Source of the DNA: Leptodactylus fallax
Taxonomy: Eukaryota; Chordata; Amphibia; Anura; Leptodactylidae
Assembly (NCBI GenBank): GCA_947044405.1
Contig: CAMRHE010000017.1
Span: 11,495,001 to 11,559,000 of the forward strand
Reading direction: 5' to 3'
DNA length: 64,000 nt
Numbering within the stretch: position 1 is the stretch's first letter; each line of letters starts with the position of its first letter. Shown here piece after piece: positions 11,101-23,100 of this stretch. A program made the translations under genes and the position numbers. The notes beneath the pieces were generated by a model that ran no database searches, was not told where the DNA came from, and saw only the letters and a program-made list of their open reading frames with translations.

Positions 11101-14100
11101 CCTACCGTTAAATGGCAACCTGTATACAAATAGGTGGAGATTTTTGTCTTTACATTATATATCATAACAGAGGTGCAAAGGAGATGCTTTACTGCACTGC
11201 TGCTAAATATGGAGGCCATATAGAGGCACTTCTCAAACAAACGACTAGTCAGTCCCTAATAGCGTCCTTAGTGGTTGCCTGTATAGAAATATTACAATTT
11301 TTAGTTTCTAAGTAGAAAGCCTCCATACAGGCCTAATTATTTCTACAGACTCATGCACACAACCATGTTTCTCCCGGGTATGGGTGGGGGGCCGTGAACC
11401 CAGGCCACAAAATATGGAGCAGATCCTATTCCTGTACGTTTTACGGTCCAGGCTCATTCGTTCGAGTGTATGGGACTGTGAAACAACATGGACGGCCCAC
11501 CCATACCATCCATGGATACCATTCGTTCTGTTTTTCAGGGACATTAGGGTCGTGTGGAAGATTTCCACTGATACATATATTGACTATTCATGCCTATCAG
11601 GAATTGATACTGACATATCGCAAGGCTGTGGTCATGATCAATCTAATTTCTCTAATAAAGCAAATTTCATTAAATAGGGTCTGCACAATTACAAAAAAAA
11701 AAGTCTAGTTTTTCTGCTAGAAACAGCGCCATCCCTGATCAAAGGCTGTATCCGGTACTGCAGATCATCATTGATGGTTTAAGCAGCAGCATGATGAAAG
11801 GGAACTATAATGCTGGGATGTACCACCCTATAAGTACCCTTAAGGTAGGTGCCCCCCATCCCCTGCCCATTGCTCAGCGTGATGGCTGCAGTAGCCTCCT
11901 GGTTGGATGTGACAGACATTACATCTCCAGGCTAGTGCTGTCAGCTGTGCTAGCTAGTCTCCCCTGAATAAAGCTAAGCTGCAATCAGGGCTGTGGAGTC
12001 GGAGTCGGAGTCGTGAAGTCGGAGTCGGTGCCTATTTTGGTGGAGTCGGAGTCGGTATAAAATGGACCGACTCAGACTCCCAAAATATATAATAAATTGG
12101 TACAGTTAGTAGTACAATGCAGTATGTGCTGAATATATTTTCAGAAGAATTTGGGAAAATGATGAAATGTTGAAAATGATGAAATGTCCTGTAAAGGTCT
12201 GTTCTATTCCTCATATAATGATGTGACTGAGGTCTGAGTGAACCTATAAGGTTTAGCAGTGCCAGGGCTGTGGAGTCGGAGTCGTGGGAAATTGAGGAGT
12301 CGGAGTCGGGGCTTTGGCGTACCGACTCCACAGCCCTGGCTGCAATACAAGCCTATGGCCAAGGGTGGCGCCATTTCTAGGAAAAAAAAAGTCATTTTAT
12401 TTTCAATTGTAGTCAATGGGAATGAATTCATCAAATTCCTGTGCCCAGTTGGTGTAAAATAGTCCCAAATTGGTGACTTGTAACTAGTTTAGTCGCAAAA
12501 GTAGCCCGTGCCCGTTAACATCATCATTTACAGCAGGGGTAGGCACAACCTTCAGCACTCCAGCTGATGTAAAACTACAACTCCCAGCACGCATACTTGC
12601 TCTTCTGTTCATGTTGGGAGTTTTAGTTTCACAGCAGCTGGAGTGCCGAAGTTTGCTGACCCCTGATTTACGGTATGCCACAAAAGATGTGTACATGACG
12701 TTAGATTCTTGGCAGGCTGCGAGGATTGCTGTAGATTTGCGCCTAGGTACAAGGGCATGGCGGGGAAGCATATAACTCATGACGAGGTGCCCCTTTACCA
12801 TGAAGTAAGAGCGCCCTCCACTGGAGCAGGGGACATCAAGATCGGTGTAAAATGCACCAGTGGATTTCCAAAAAAAATCTCCCATTATGTCAGGGGGTCG
12901 AGTGCACAGCAATGGCCAGAGCCCTGGATTGTCCCTGTAAGATCATTACGTATATACAGGAACCATAGTGTTACAATGACTCCGTTTCCACCAGTGATGC
13001 ATTATTTCTTTCGCTCGGCTGTGTTCTTCCACTGGAAACTTGCATGTATTGTCGAGGACACAATGGAGGGGCTTTTGCCCCATCTTTTGGTCTATTCAGT
13101 CCTCTTCTCTCCCATGCCAATTTCCCGTTCTTTCTGGCTGGCTGCATCTAAATGCGAGTGTCCCTGTTAATGACGGGCCTGTGAGGTCTTCCAGTGTGAC
13201 CTCCATCTCAATAGGCCTGTAATTCAGCGGCTTCGCACCAAGTGAAGGCATTCAGACAATGGGCTGTAATTAAAACAGGCTCGGGTCCCTTTCACCAGGT
13301 GTATGAGCCTGTGCGCACCCCCGCTTATTAAATTAGAGCTCACCCACCATCGCCCCCGCTATTCTTCCCCCAGCTGAAAGGATCTCTGCATTAAAACCTC
13401 CACACCACAAGATTCTTTAGCTCTTTTTGGAATGCTAACAAATCCCGAATGAAGAGCAGGCACCAACAGCTGGCACTGAGCGAGCCGGCCAGGGGGCCAG
13501 AAACTGAGGTTTTAGATATCTCCGGGGAGATGGAGACTGTGGAAAGCAGAGGAATGGGACCAACTTTATTTTGTGGGGGGGGATAAGAGGTAGGGGGTAA
13601 CGCTTTCTCAACAGTTCATTAATAGAAAACTAGAAACAATTGTGCACTTTTAGTCTCCGCTGAATTCGCCAGTGGTGGACGCCAGGTTGTAACAATGGAA
13701 AAGTCATTCTTGAAGCATCGGAGAGATCTCCTCTCCAGATATTATTATAGCCAAGTCATGCTACGCAGAGACTGACTGCGGAACGAGAATGGATATTCGC
13801 TATGAAGCGTTACACTGGCCATACGCCTTAGCTGTTGGCCAAACACTCATTTGGCCATTAGCTATTCCTTCCAACCCTCCCACATACATGCATACTTGGT
13901 TCACGTGCTCCCAATAGGGTCCTACCTGCAGTAGTGGCTTATCTCCATTATCTAGATATGGGGAGACAGTCAGGACACCAATACTGGTGGCTTTCCCGAC
14001 ATTAGTGCACAGCAAACTTTATTTTTAAGGTAGTTTAGTAGTTATTGGGCACTAGAAACAGAGCCACACATGTGTTATGTTTGGTATTGTAGCTCAGGTA

Positions 14101-17100
14101 AGTAAATGATCCCCTATCTACAAGATTTATGGGACCCCTACCAATAAGTAAAGCAAGGTGCCTTACAACCCAGTCTGAATACAGCGGCGGTCATACAGGC
14201 GCACTGCCACTCCATTCAGTACTTGGATAGAAATGAATAGAGAAGCAGCATGCCTGCACAACCGCTGCTCCAGCCATCTAGTCATGGTGAGGGTCCCAGT
14301 GGTCGGACCACCCACTGATCTGCAACTTAAAAGGAGCCTGTCTCCAGAATCCACATATCACCCCAGCCCTGCAGATAGATAGGTTATAGGATCACCTGAA
14401 ACACTCTTTTCCCCCTGTGAGTCGCTGCCTCCATTGCTGAGATATTGCGGTTTTTGACAATATGCATATTAGCTCTCTGGAGCAACGAGGGCATTGCCAC
14501 TTACCTGTCTGGAGCAACACCCTTGTCATTATAGGGAATACACACTTTTGCAACCATTTTTTCACTGCATCTAAAATGTTGTAACTTCGCAAATCATCTT
14601 GGTTAAGAATATCCACCTGCCTGTATCTCCTTGGTTACAGGCTACAAAAACTCCTGTGTGTAGACTGAACCTGCAGTCATGCTGAAAAATGAATGACCAG
14701 TGAAAGATCCGCCTGTCCTCAGACACACAGCACATATGCTCCTTGTACTGAGATGTAGCAGAGCTGAATTTGTCATTTGCAAACAGGTCTGATCCACATC
14801 TCACATCTCGATTCCTGCCCAGCTGTCTTATGCAGTGCAATAGGAATGGAGAAATGTACAGATGATGAGAATATCCACATTAGATATGATGTGGATACAG
14901 TTTGTAGATACGTGAAAACTTAACGTAACAGGAAGTAATAGATACCTTACAGCAAAGAGGAAGTTAAGAAGTGAAGAGACTAAGAATAACAACTGCTTAT
15001 ATAAAGATAATCTCCAAGGGCTTAAGGTTTCCACACTGTCTCAGGAGAGAGCTGCCTGCGCTCCCCATAACCTGCGGCTCCCCATAACCTGCGGCTCCCC
15101 ATAACCTGCGGCTCCCCATAACCTGCGGCTCCCCATAACCTGCGGCTCCCCAGCTGTTGGGGACTCCATTGCTGCAGCTCCCGGGGTCTCCCGCAGCTGG
15201 CGAGCCACAGGTTGGGGGTCACTGTCGGAATATTTCAGACACAGGAGCCGTAGTATCTGCCTCCCCCTGCCATAGATAACCATAGCTATGATTATAACAG
15301 TCACAGACTTTTAATACTTACAATATCCGGAGTTTCTGGAGCCCCTTGAATACCCCATCAGCGATGAGATTTATGGAATTATGGCCGAGACGCAGGACAG
15401 TCAGCGACCCCAGATCTGCAAGGCTTCCCTCGTCCAAGCGGGTGAGGTTATTATAAGACAGGACTCTGCAGAGGAGACAGGAAGATATAATATTTATATT
15501 GTATGTGCTGCGGAGACTGCATTATTAAGGATGCAGAGACGGCACTTGAAGCAAAATAACTAAATAAATAAATAAATAAATCTTAAAGGGTATATCCAAG
15601 AATAGTGCAGAACAAGCGCCACCCTAGTCTGTGGCCTGTGTCTGCTACTGCAGCTTAGCTCTATTATCAGAAATATAATTTAAGGCTCAGTTCACACTGA
15701 GGATTTTGTGGTGGGACCTGCCATACAAAATGTTCCTACTCCCATTCACTTCAATGGGATCTTTGGGAGCATCAAGCAGGAAACTTATCGCAGCGGATCC
15801 CACCACAAAAATTTTGCCGTGTGAACCCAACCCAAAAAGACTGTGCAGTGTCTCCCTCTTTCACCAGATCGGACATCAGGGTGATGAAACATCTACTGTA
15901 ACAAAGTAATTCTCAAAATTTTTCTCTATTTCTTTACTTTATCTGTTCCTGGGAAAGCCGAGTGACAACCACTACAGTCACAAATACAAATCAATGACCG
16001 ACATCTAGGTTTTCACAGGTGCCTGATGGATCCCGTAACATTGGCAGAATTCCTGTTTTGGTAGTCAATAAAGATTAAATGACAACCTCTATGGCAGCTG
16101 TAAAAGCACGCGGGTTGTCACTCAGCTTTCCCAGAAACAGATAAAACTACAATGGCTGAAGAAACAAGCTATGGTCATCGGTCATCATATAGAAGCTGCA
16201 TGAGGACGACCAAGTGAAAAAAAAAAAGTAGTCTGTCAATTTAGGACCCTTACATATTTTTAAAGGGGGGAGGAGAGACTTTTCTAGACAATGCCTTTAA
16301 GATGATATAAGACCTAGAGAGCCATGTATTAGACTAGTCTCAAGTCTCTGGAACATAATCTTGAGACTTTCATCCCTGACTAATGAACTATGTGACACTT
16401 CTTAAAGAGTTAACTCTCGTACTGGCGCCCGCCCAACATAATGTCTACACTTACTATTTAAGAATTTAGCCAAGAGATAAACGCATTTCTGAGAAGGTAA
16501 CCCAAGTGCTGGATTTCATAAAGCAAGAAAAAGTTCACTTTGATAAAATGCAGAGAAAACATCTGCCACCGGAGGAACAGGGATATATAAAGTATACAAT
16601 AGATTTTTGGCTTTTAGTCGCATAATTCAGTCAAGGAGGTGAAAAGAAGCGCAGCTGCGATATGCGGAGCTATAACTCATGAAGTGCATTGTGCTAGTTC
16701 ATACAGCACAGCCTGCTTGCTGTGAGGTGTCCAAAGAAATATATTACTGTAGTGCGAGGCGGACTATGGGCTACATCGGTCTCCCTCCCCCCTCTGGCAG
16801 CTGACAATATAGTTCCTTCTTGTTTGGTCTTCTCAGCTATACTACCACCTACTGCTGGCACTTTGCCCCTTCCATGACAAGCAGGGCAAAAAGCTCTTTC
16901 TATTGGCTGTCCTCTAGTGAGCAAATGATCATTATCTGTGGGGAGAAGGACTGAGCATGTGTGTCCTCCATCTCTGAGCTCATTAGGTGGACATGCACAT
17001 TGCTATACACCCTGAACACCAGGTGGCGCTATACTATGTATGCAAATGTCAGAAATTGTCACTCTTATTTTTTAACAGCTTCTAAATGGCAAACATTGTT

Positions 17101-20100
17101 CATTTTAATCATCTTTATCAATAAACATAAAATTAGTAGTGGGATATCCCCTTTAGTTACTGAGTTATCTTAAAGGGGTTTTCCTGTTTTATGCAAATAA
17201 ATTCTCATTAGTACGTAACTCAACTTTCTAATATACTGTATCTGTTCCTCACCATCTTCAAGACCTCTGCTTGCTGGGTGTGACTATTATTGTTTATACT
17301 TTGTACAGAACTGATGGGTTCTTAAAGGGGTTGTGTAGGAATACAAAAAACTGTGCACTGTATACAAGAGGGTTCCCAACAGCCTGATTATTAGCTTTGG
17401 AGAGCACAGCAAGGGGGGCCACAAGTCTTATTCTTTTGTCTCCCCAGCAGACGCTCTTACTCTTAGTCACATGACTGACTCTGCTAAACTCTATGGACCT
17501 GCAGTCAGAGTAGCGCAGAGTCAGTGACATTATGGAGACCTGGAGCAGTGGCAGAATGGAGACTTCCGGCTCCTGCTGCGCTCTGGAAAGGTAATAATCA
17601 AGCACTGGGGGCCATAGAGGGCAAGCATGTTTATACAGGGCCCTGAATGCACTGTAAAAAGTTCTGCATCCCCACACAGTTCCTTTAAAATTGTATTCAG
17701 TCCAGTAACTGTTCCTGGACTCCTAACACTGCGACGCTAGATTCACACTAGTGTCATCCCTGCCGACAGATCAGAACAACCTACAAATGGACTGCTACAA
17801 CAGCGATCATATACGGAAACCGACGGACCCCATTAACTATAATGGAATCCTTTAGGTGTCTGTGTCTTAAAACTGAAACCATAAGACAAAAAAGTCGGAA
17901 CTGCAGGAGACTCCAACACATATGTGAACATAGCCATACACTATAGCAAGATATCAGGATTTATCATCGCAGTGAATAGCATGTATCAGTATATGGTGCA
18001 ATGCAATATGCTTCAACAGTCCAGTCCACTGCCTGACTAATTACATGCTGCAAAGTGATATTGTATCAATGATATGGAGCCCCATGTGGCAGCAAGTGGT
18101 ATTGCCAGCTAGTGGTGTCTGACTATGCTGTTTAATATAAGTGCTCCTAAGCTCCCTCTAGTGGTGTTTATAGGCAGTCAGAATTTTATCACTCAACTCT
18201 CTTGACTATGCAGGGGATTTGGAGCTCTATATCAGAAAAACAACCCCAACCATATATATTATATACACATACACACACACGAAATTCAGCAGCACAGTAT
18301 ATTGGACTTGATGGTAAAAGATGGAGATTCACTTTAGGGTGTCGCTGTAGATGGAGCAGGGGTCATGTAAGAGCACTATAAGAAGCCAAGCACATTATAT
18401 GTATATTCTATGTATTATCGCTGCTATTTTTGCTCCATCCTACAGTGCCGTGTCCCGTGTGGTAACAGCTGTTCTCGCCATTACTATACGGGGTACATGG
18501 GGGTGTAGGCGTCACTTACAGCTCTTGCAGTTTCTGGCAGAAGCTCCAGCCGCCAGAGCTGATTCTGGATATTGAGTTGTTGCTGATGTAAAGTTGTTGC
18601 AGAGACCTGAGCCCGTAAAGAGATCCGCTGTTCACTTCTGTCAAGATGTTATGTTCCAGATGTCTACAGAGACAGGCAGCAGGAAGAAAGGGAAAAAAGA
18701 TGAAGCCCTGGTTATAGCGGGGCCTTCCCATGCAGTATATACATCCATCATACAAATATTCGCCGCAGATAAAAACAAGATTGTCACTGTTTACCTAACA
18801 TTTATTCAGCTGTGGAAGTTCAAGGGGAGGGAAATGGACCTGCACCCTCGACCTGAGAAGTGTGTGGAGTGAAGGAGCCGCTGTGCACAAATCACCACTT
18901 TGTGATACTCATTAATCACTCCTGGCAAGGGGAGGATTATAGAAAGTTTATGGTATAGGAGATTGAAGATTCCTCCTAGATCTAAGGTAAGGACTATAGG
19001 GAACAGGTGTACCCAATAAATATTAGTCATTTTACCCCCCCCCCCCCATTCTTCTCACAAAAGGACATACACAATACATGTTAAGACCCAATGGATGGCA
19101 CATGCACTCTCTGCCCAGTTGTTTAAATCCTTAAATGCCTCAGTGAATAGTGAATGTGACATCTAAGGAGTTTGACAGCGGGAGAGGGTTACCTTTATTG
19201 ACCTTCTGACGCCCCGGTTATGGGATAGCAATAGGATACCTTGGAAGCAGGCTGCTTATAGGGGTTCACTCAAGGGCATAACATACTGATCAGTGCTGGA
19301 CCCTCATTGTTTTCAGAACGTGGGTCCTAGTGTCCCATATGAATGGAGGAGAAGGCCAAGTATGCACATTGCCACTCTATTCACTATCTATAGGACTGGC
19401 GGAAATAGCCCAGTACAAGACTCTGCTATCTTTGGCTGTGCCATAGAGAATGAATATAGCAGAAATGAACATTCATTCTCATGATTGGAGGAGGTTCCAG
19501 TGGCCTGTGGATAATGTTAAAACTTGGGCCAACCGCTTTAACAAAGACCCCAGTTCTTCTGCCCTACGTAATACCCTTAATATTCCATGTGACTGCACTC
19601 CCCTAATGTAACAAAAAAATAAAAAATAAAAATGCTATTTGGAGTATAGAAAACACCAAGTTAAAACTCTAGCTGTATGCCGCCACCACTAGAGGGCGCT
19701 GCTTTATCGTAGAGTTCAATGTATGAAGTGCGCTCCCTCTAGTGGTGGCGTAAGGCAGTCAGAATTGTATTGTTTACTTCTATGTCTCTGCTGGGGATTT
19801 GGAACTCTGTATCAGTCACTTCCATCTTGGTGTCTATGCCCAGCTGTAGCAATAAAGCAAAGTTGTGGTATGTTAATACTTACAGAACCTGCATCCTCGC
19901 TAGGCCCCAGAAGGCCCCGTCAGTGAGTTTGCTGATATTGTTGCGCTGTAACTTTAAAATTTCCAAGCTTTCCAGTCCCTGGAACGTGAGTCCCTCTATC
20001 AAGCGAATACGATTCCGATTGAGTTCCCTACAAATACAGACATGTCATGTAACATTTTGTTACAAAGTACCTTACTAGCTGGTAGTCAGCCGCTCGCACC

Positions 20101-23100
20101 GTGCAGCAGAGCCCAGAACACATAATGTAAGGGATAAAGGGCTGGCAGATCGTATCACATGGCTCTAATCTCTCTCCCCATCTACACCTCCATTGGGAAA
20201 AGAGGACCTGCAAAGGACTAAAGGCCTTTCTAAAGAAGTCTGAGAAGGATCTAAAGACTCTGATTGTTCCCTCTGCCTTGTCAGTCGGAATTGGTAGTAA
20301 AACGATACTTGCTTAGTTAAAAAACAAATCTCCCAGTGCAGCGGCCTAAAGAAACCAAACATGACTTTCTTATTATTAAATAAGTCCCAGGAGCTAACTT
20401 TGCCAGAAGTGCATCGCAGTTAATTAAAAAGTAGAGAACCTGCCCGAGCTGGAAGAAGTTTACTGTTTCTTATAGTCTACTGGCAGGGCACAAGGAGCAA
20501 AATGGCTGAAAACACAAATTTATGATGATGAACACAACAGCTTATTAAATTCATCTGCGACACATCCCTAGAACATCAAAAATGTCACCCTAATACAACA
20601 CAGCTAAAAATAAAAAAAATAAAAATCATTACTATTATATGTCTGTCTAACGGCCTCTCATAATATAACTACTATAATACTGCTCCTATGTACAAGAATA
20701 TAACTACTATAATACTGCCCCTATGTACAAGAATATAACTACTATAATACTGCTCCCTATGTACAAGAATATAACTACTATAATACTACCTCCTATGTAC
20801 AAGAATATAACTACTATAATACTGCTCCTATGTACAAGAATATAACTACTATAATACTGCCTCCTATGTACAAGAATATAACTACTATAATACTGCTCCT
20901 ATGTACAAGAATATAACTACTATAATACTGCTCCTGTGTACAAGAATATAACTACTATAATACTGCTCCTATGTACAAGAATATAACTACTATAATACTG
21001 CTCCTATGTACAAGAATATAACTACTATAATACTGCTCCTGTGTACAAGAATATAACTACTATAATACTGCTCCTATGTACAAGAATATAACTACTATAA
21101 TACTGCTCCTGTGTACAAGAATATAACTACTATAATACTGCTCCTGTGTACAAGAATATAACTACTATAATACTGCTCCTATGTACAAGAATATAACTAC
21201 TATAATACTGCTCCCTATGTACAAGAATATAACTACTATAATACTGCCCCCTATGTACAAGAATATAACTACTATAATACTGTTCCTATGTACAAGAATA
21301 TAACTACTATAATACTGCTCCTGTGTACAAGAATATAACTACTATAATACTGCTCCTATGTACAAGAATATAACTACTATAATACTACTCCTATGTACAA
21401 GAATATAACTACTATAATACTGCTCCTATGTACAAGAATATAACTACTATAATACTGCTCCTGTGTACAAGAATATAACTACTATAATACTGCTCCTGTG
21501 TACAAGAATATAACTACTATAATACTGCCTCCTATGTACAAGAATATAACTACTATAATACTGCCCCCTATGTACAAGAATATAACTACTATAATACTAC
21601 CTCCTGTGTACAAGAATATAACTACTATAATACTGCTCCTGTGTACAAGAATATAACTACTATAATACTGCTCCTATGTACAAGAATATAACTACTATAA
21701 TACTGCCCCTATGTACAAGAATATAACTACTATAATACTGCCCCTATGTACAAGAATATAACTACTATAATACTAGCTCCTGTGTACAAGAATATAACTA
21801 CTATAATACTGCTCCTATGTACAAGAATATAACTACTATAATACTGCCCCCTATGTACAAGAATATAACTACTATAATACTGCCTCCTATGTACAAGAAT
21901 ATATAATACTGCTCCTATGTACAAGAATATAACTACTATAATACTGCTCCTATGTACAAGAATATAACTACTATAATACTGCTCCTATGTACAAGAATAT
22001 AACTACTATAATACTGCTCCTATGTACAAGAATATAACTACTATAATACTGCTCCTATGTACAAGAATATAACTACTATAATACTGCTCCTATGTACAAG
22101 AATATAACTACTATAATACTACTCCTATGTACAAGAATATAACTACTATAATACTACCCTCTATGTACAAGAATATAACTACTATAATACTGCTCCTATG
22201 TACAAGAATATAACTACTATAATACTGCCCCTATGTACAAGAATATAACTACTATAATACTGCTCCTATGTACAAGAATATAACTACTATAATACTCCTC
22301 CTATGTACAAGAATATAACTACTATAATACTGCTCCTATGTACAAGAATATAACTACTATAATACTGCCTCCTATGTACAAGAATATAACTACTATAATA
22401 CTGCTCCTATGTACAAGAATATAACTACTATAATACTGCCTCCTATGTACAAGAATATAACTACTATAATACTGCTCCTATGTACAAGAATATAACTACT
22501 ATAATACTACCTCCTATGTACAAGAATATAACTACTATAATACTGCTCCTATGTACAAGAATATAACTACTATAATACTACCTCCTATGTACAAGAATAT
22601 AACTACTATAATACTGCTCCTATGTACAAGAATATAACTACTATAATACTACCTCCTGTGTACAAGAATATAACTACATAATACTACTCCTATGTACAAG
22701 AATATAACTACTATAATACTGCCCCCTATGTACAAGAATATAACTACATAATACTGCCCCTATGTACAAGAATATAACTACTATAATACTACCCCCTATG
22801 TACAAGAATATAACTACTATAATACTGCCTCCTATGTACAAGAATATAACTACTATAATACTGCCCCCTATGTACAAGAATATAACTACTATAATACTGC
22901 CCCCTATGTACAAGAATATAACTACTATAATACTGCTCCTATGTACAAGAATATAACTACTATACTATTAGTAGGACTGTGAGCTGCTAGTTCTCATGCG
23001 GTATTATTGTATATGGCCGCCCACCACCTGCACCGCAGTCAAATGTTTTTCTCCAGCTCTTACGATAATCGGTCTAAGCTTTGGAAACTCTCGGCAAAGT

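Larger units (their letters stand above)
10930..15321 (-). other. LRIG1 intron between LRR13 and LRR11-12
   Basis: Holds an hAT-like element nested in another repeat (11986-12338), a small hAT-like MITE (12534-12665), a unique-looking stretch (about 13195-13500), a TGGCCA-rich repeat (about 13800-13990), a MITE copy (14325-14620) and a 17-bp tandem array (15060-15153). No exon-like segment. Confidence 0.7.
15466..18519 (-). other. LRIG1 intron between LRR11-12 and LRR9-10
   Basis: Contains (AAAT)n at 15559-15582, a MITE fragment (about 15583-15675), a CTCF-like motif at 17016-17029, a palindromic MITE ending in GGGGTTTTCC/GTTCCTTTAA (about 17170-17690) and a repeat at 18105-18240. No coding signal. 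Confidence 0.65.
18664..19883 (-). other. LRIG1 intron between LRR9-10 and LRR7-8
   Basis: Has a C-run at 19037-19048, a degraded MITE near 19255-19540 and a palindromic repeat with two CTCF-like motifs (19672-19815) beside the LRR7-8 exon. Confidence 0.65.

Noticed and set aside
12709..13170. 153-codon plus-strand open frame
   Set aside because: Covers unique and repeat-edge sequence, shows no recognisable domain, has no splice partners and lies antisense in an intron.
20655..22965. Possible CRISPR array (regular short repeats)
   Set aside because: There are no unique spacers, the whole unit is repeated, and it lies in a vertebrate intron.
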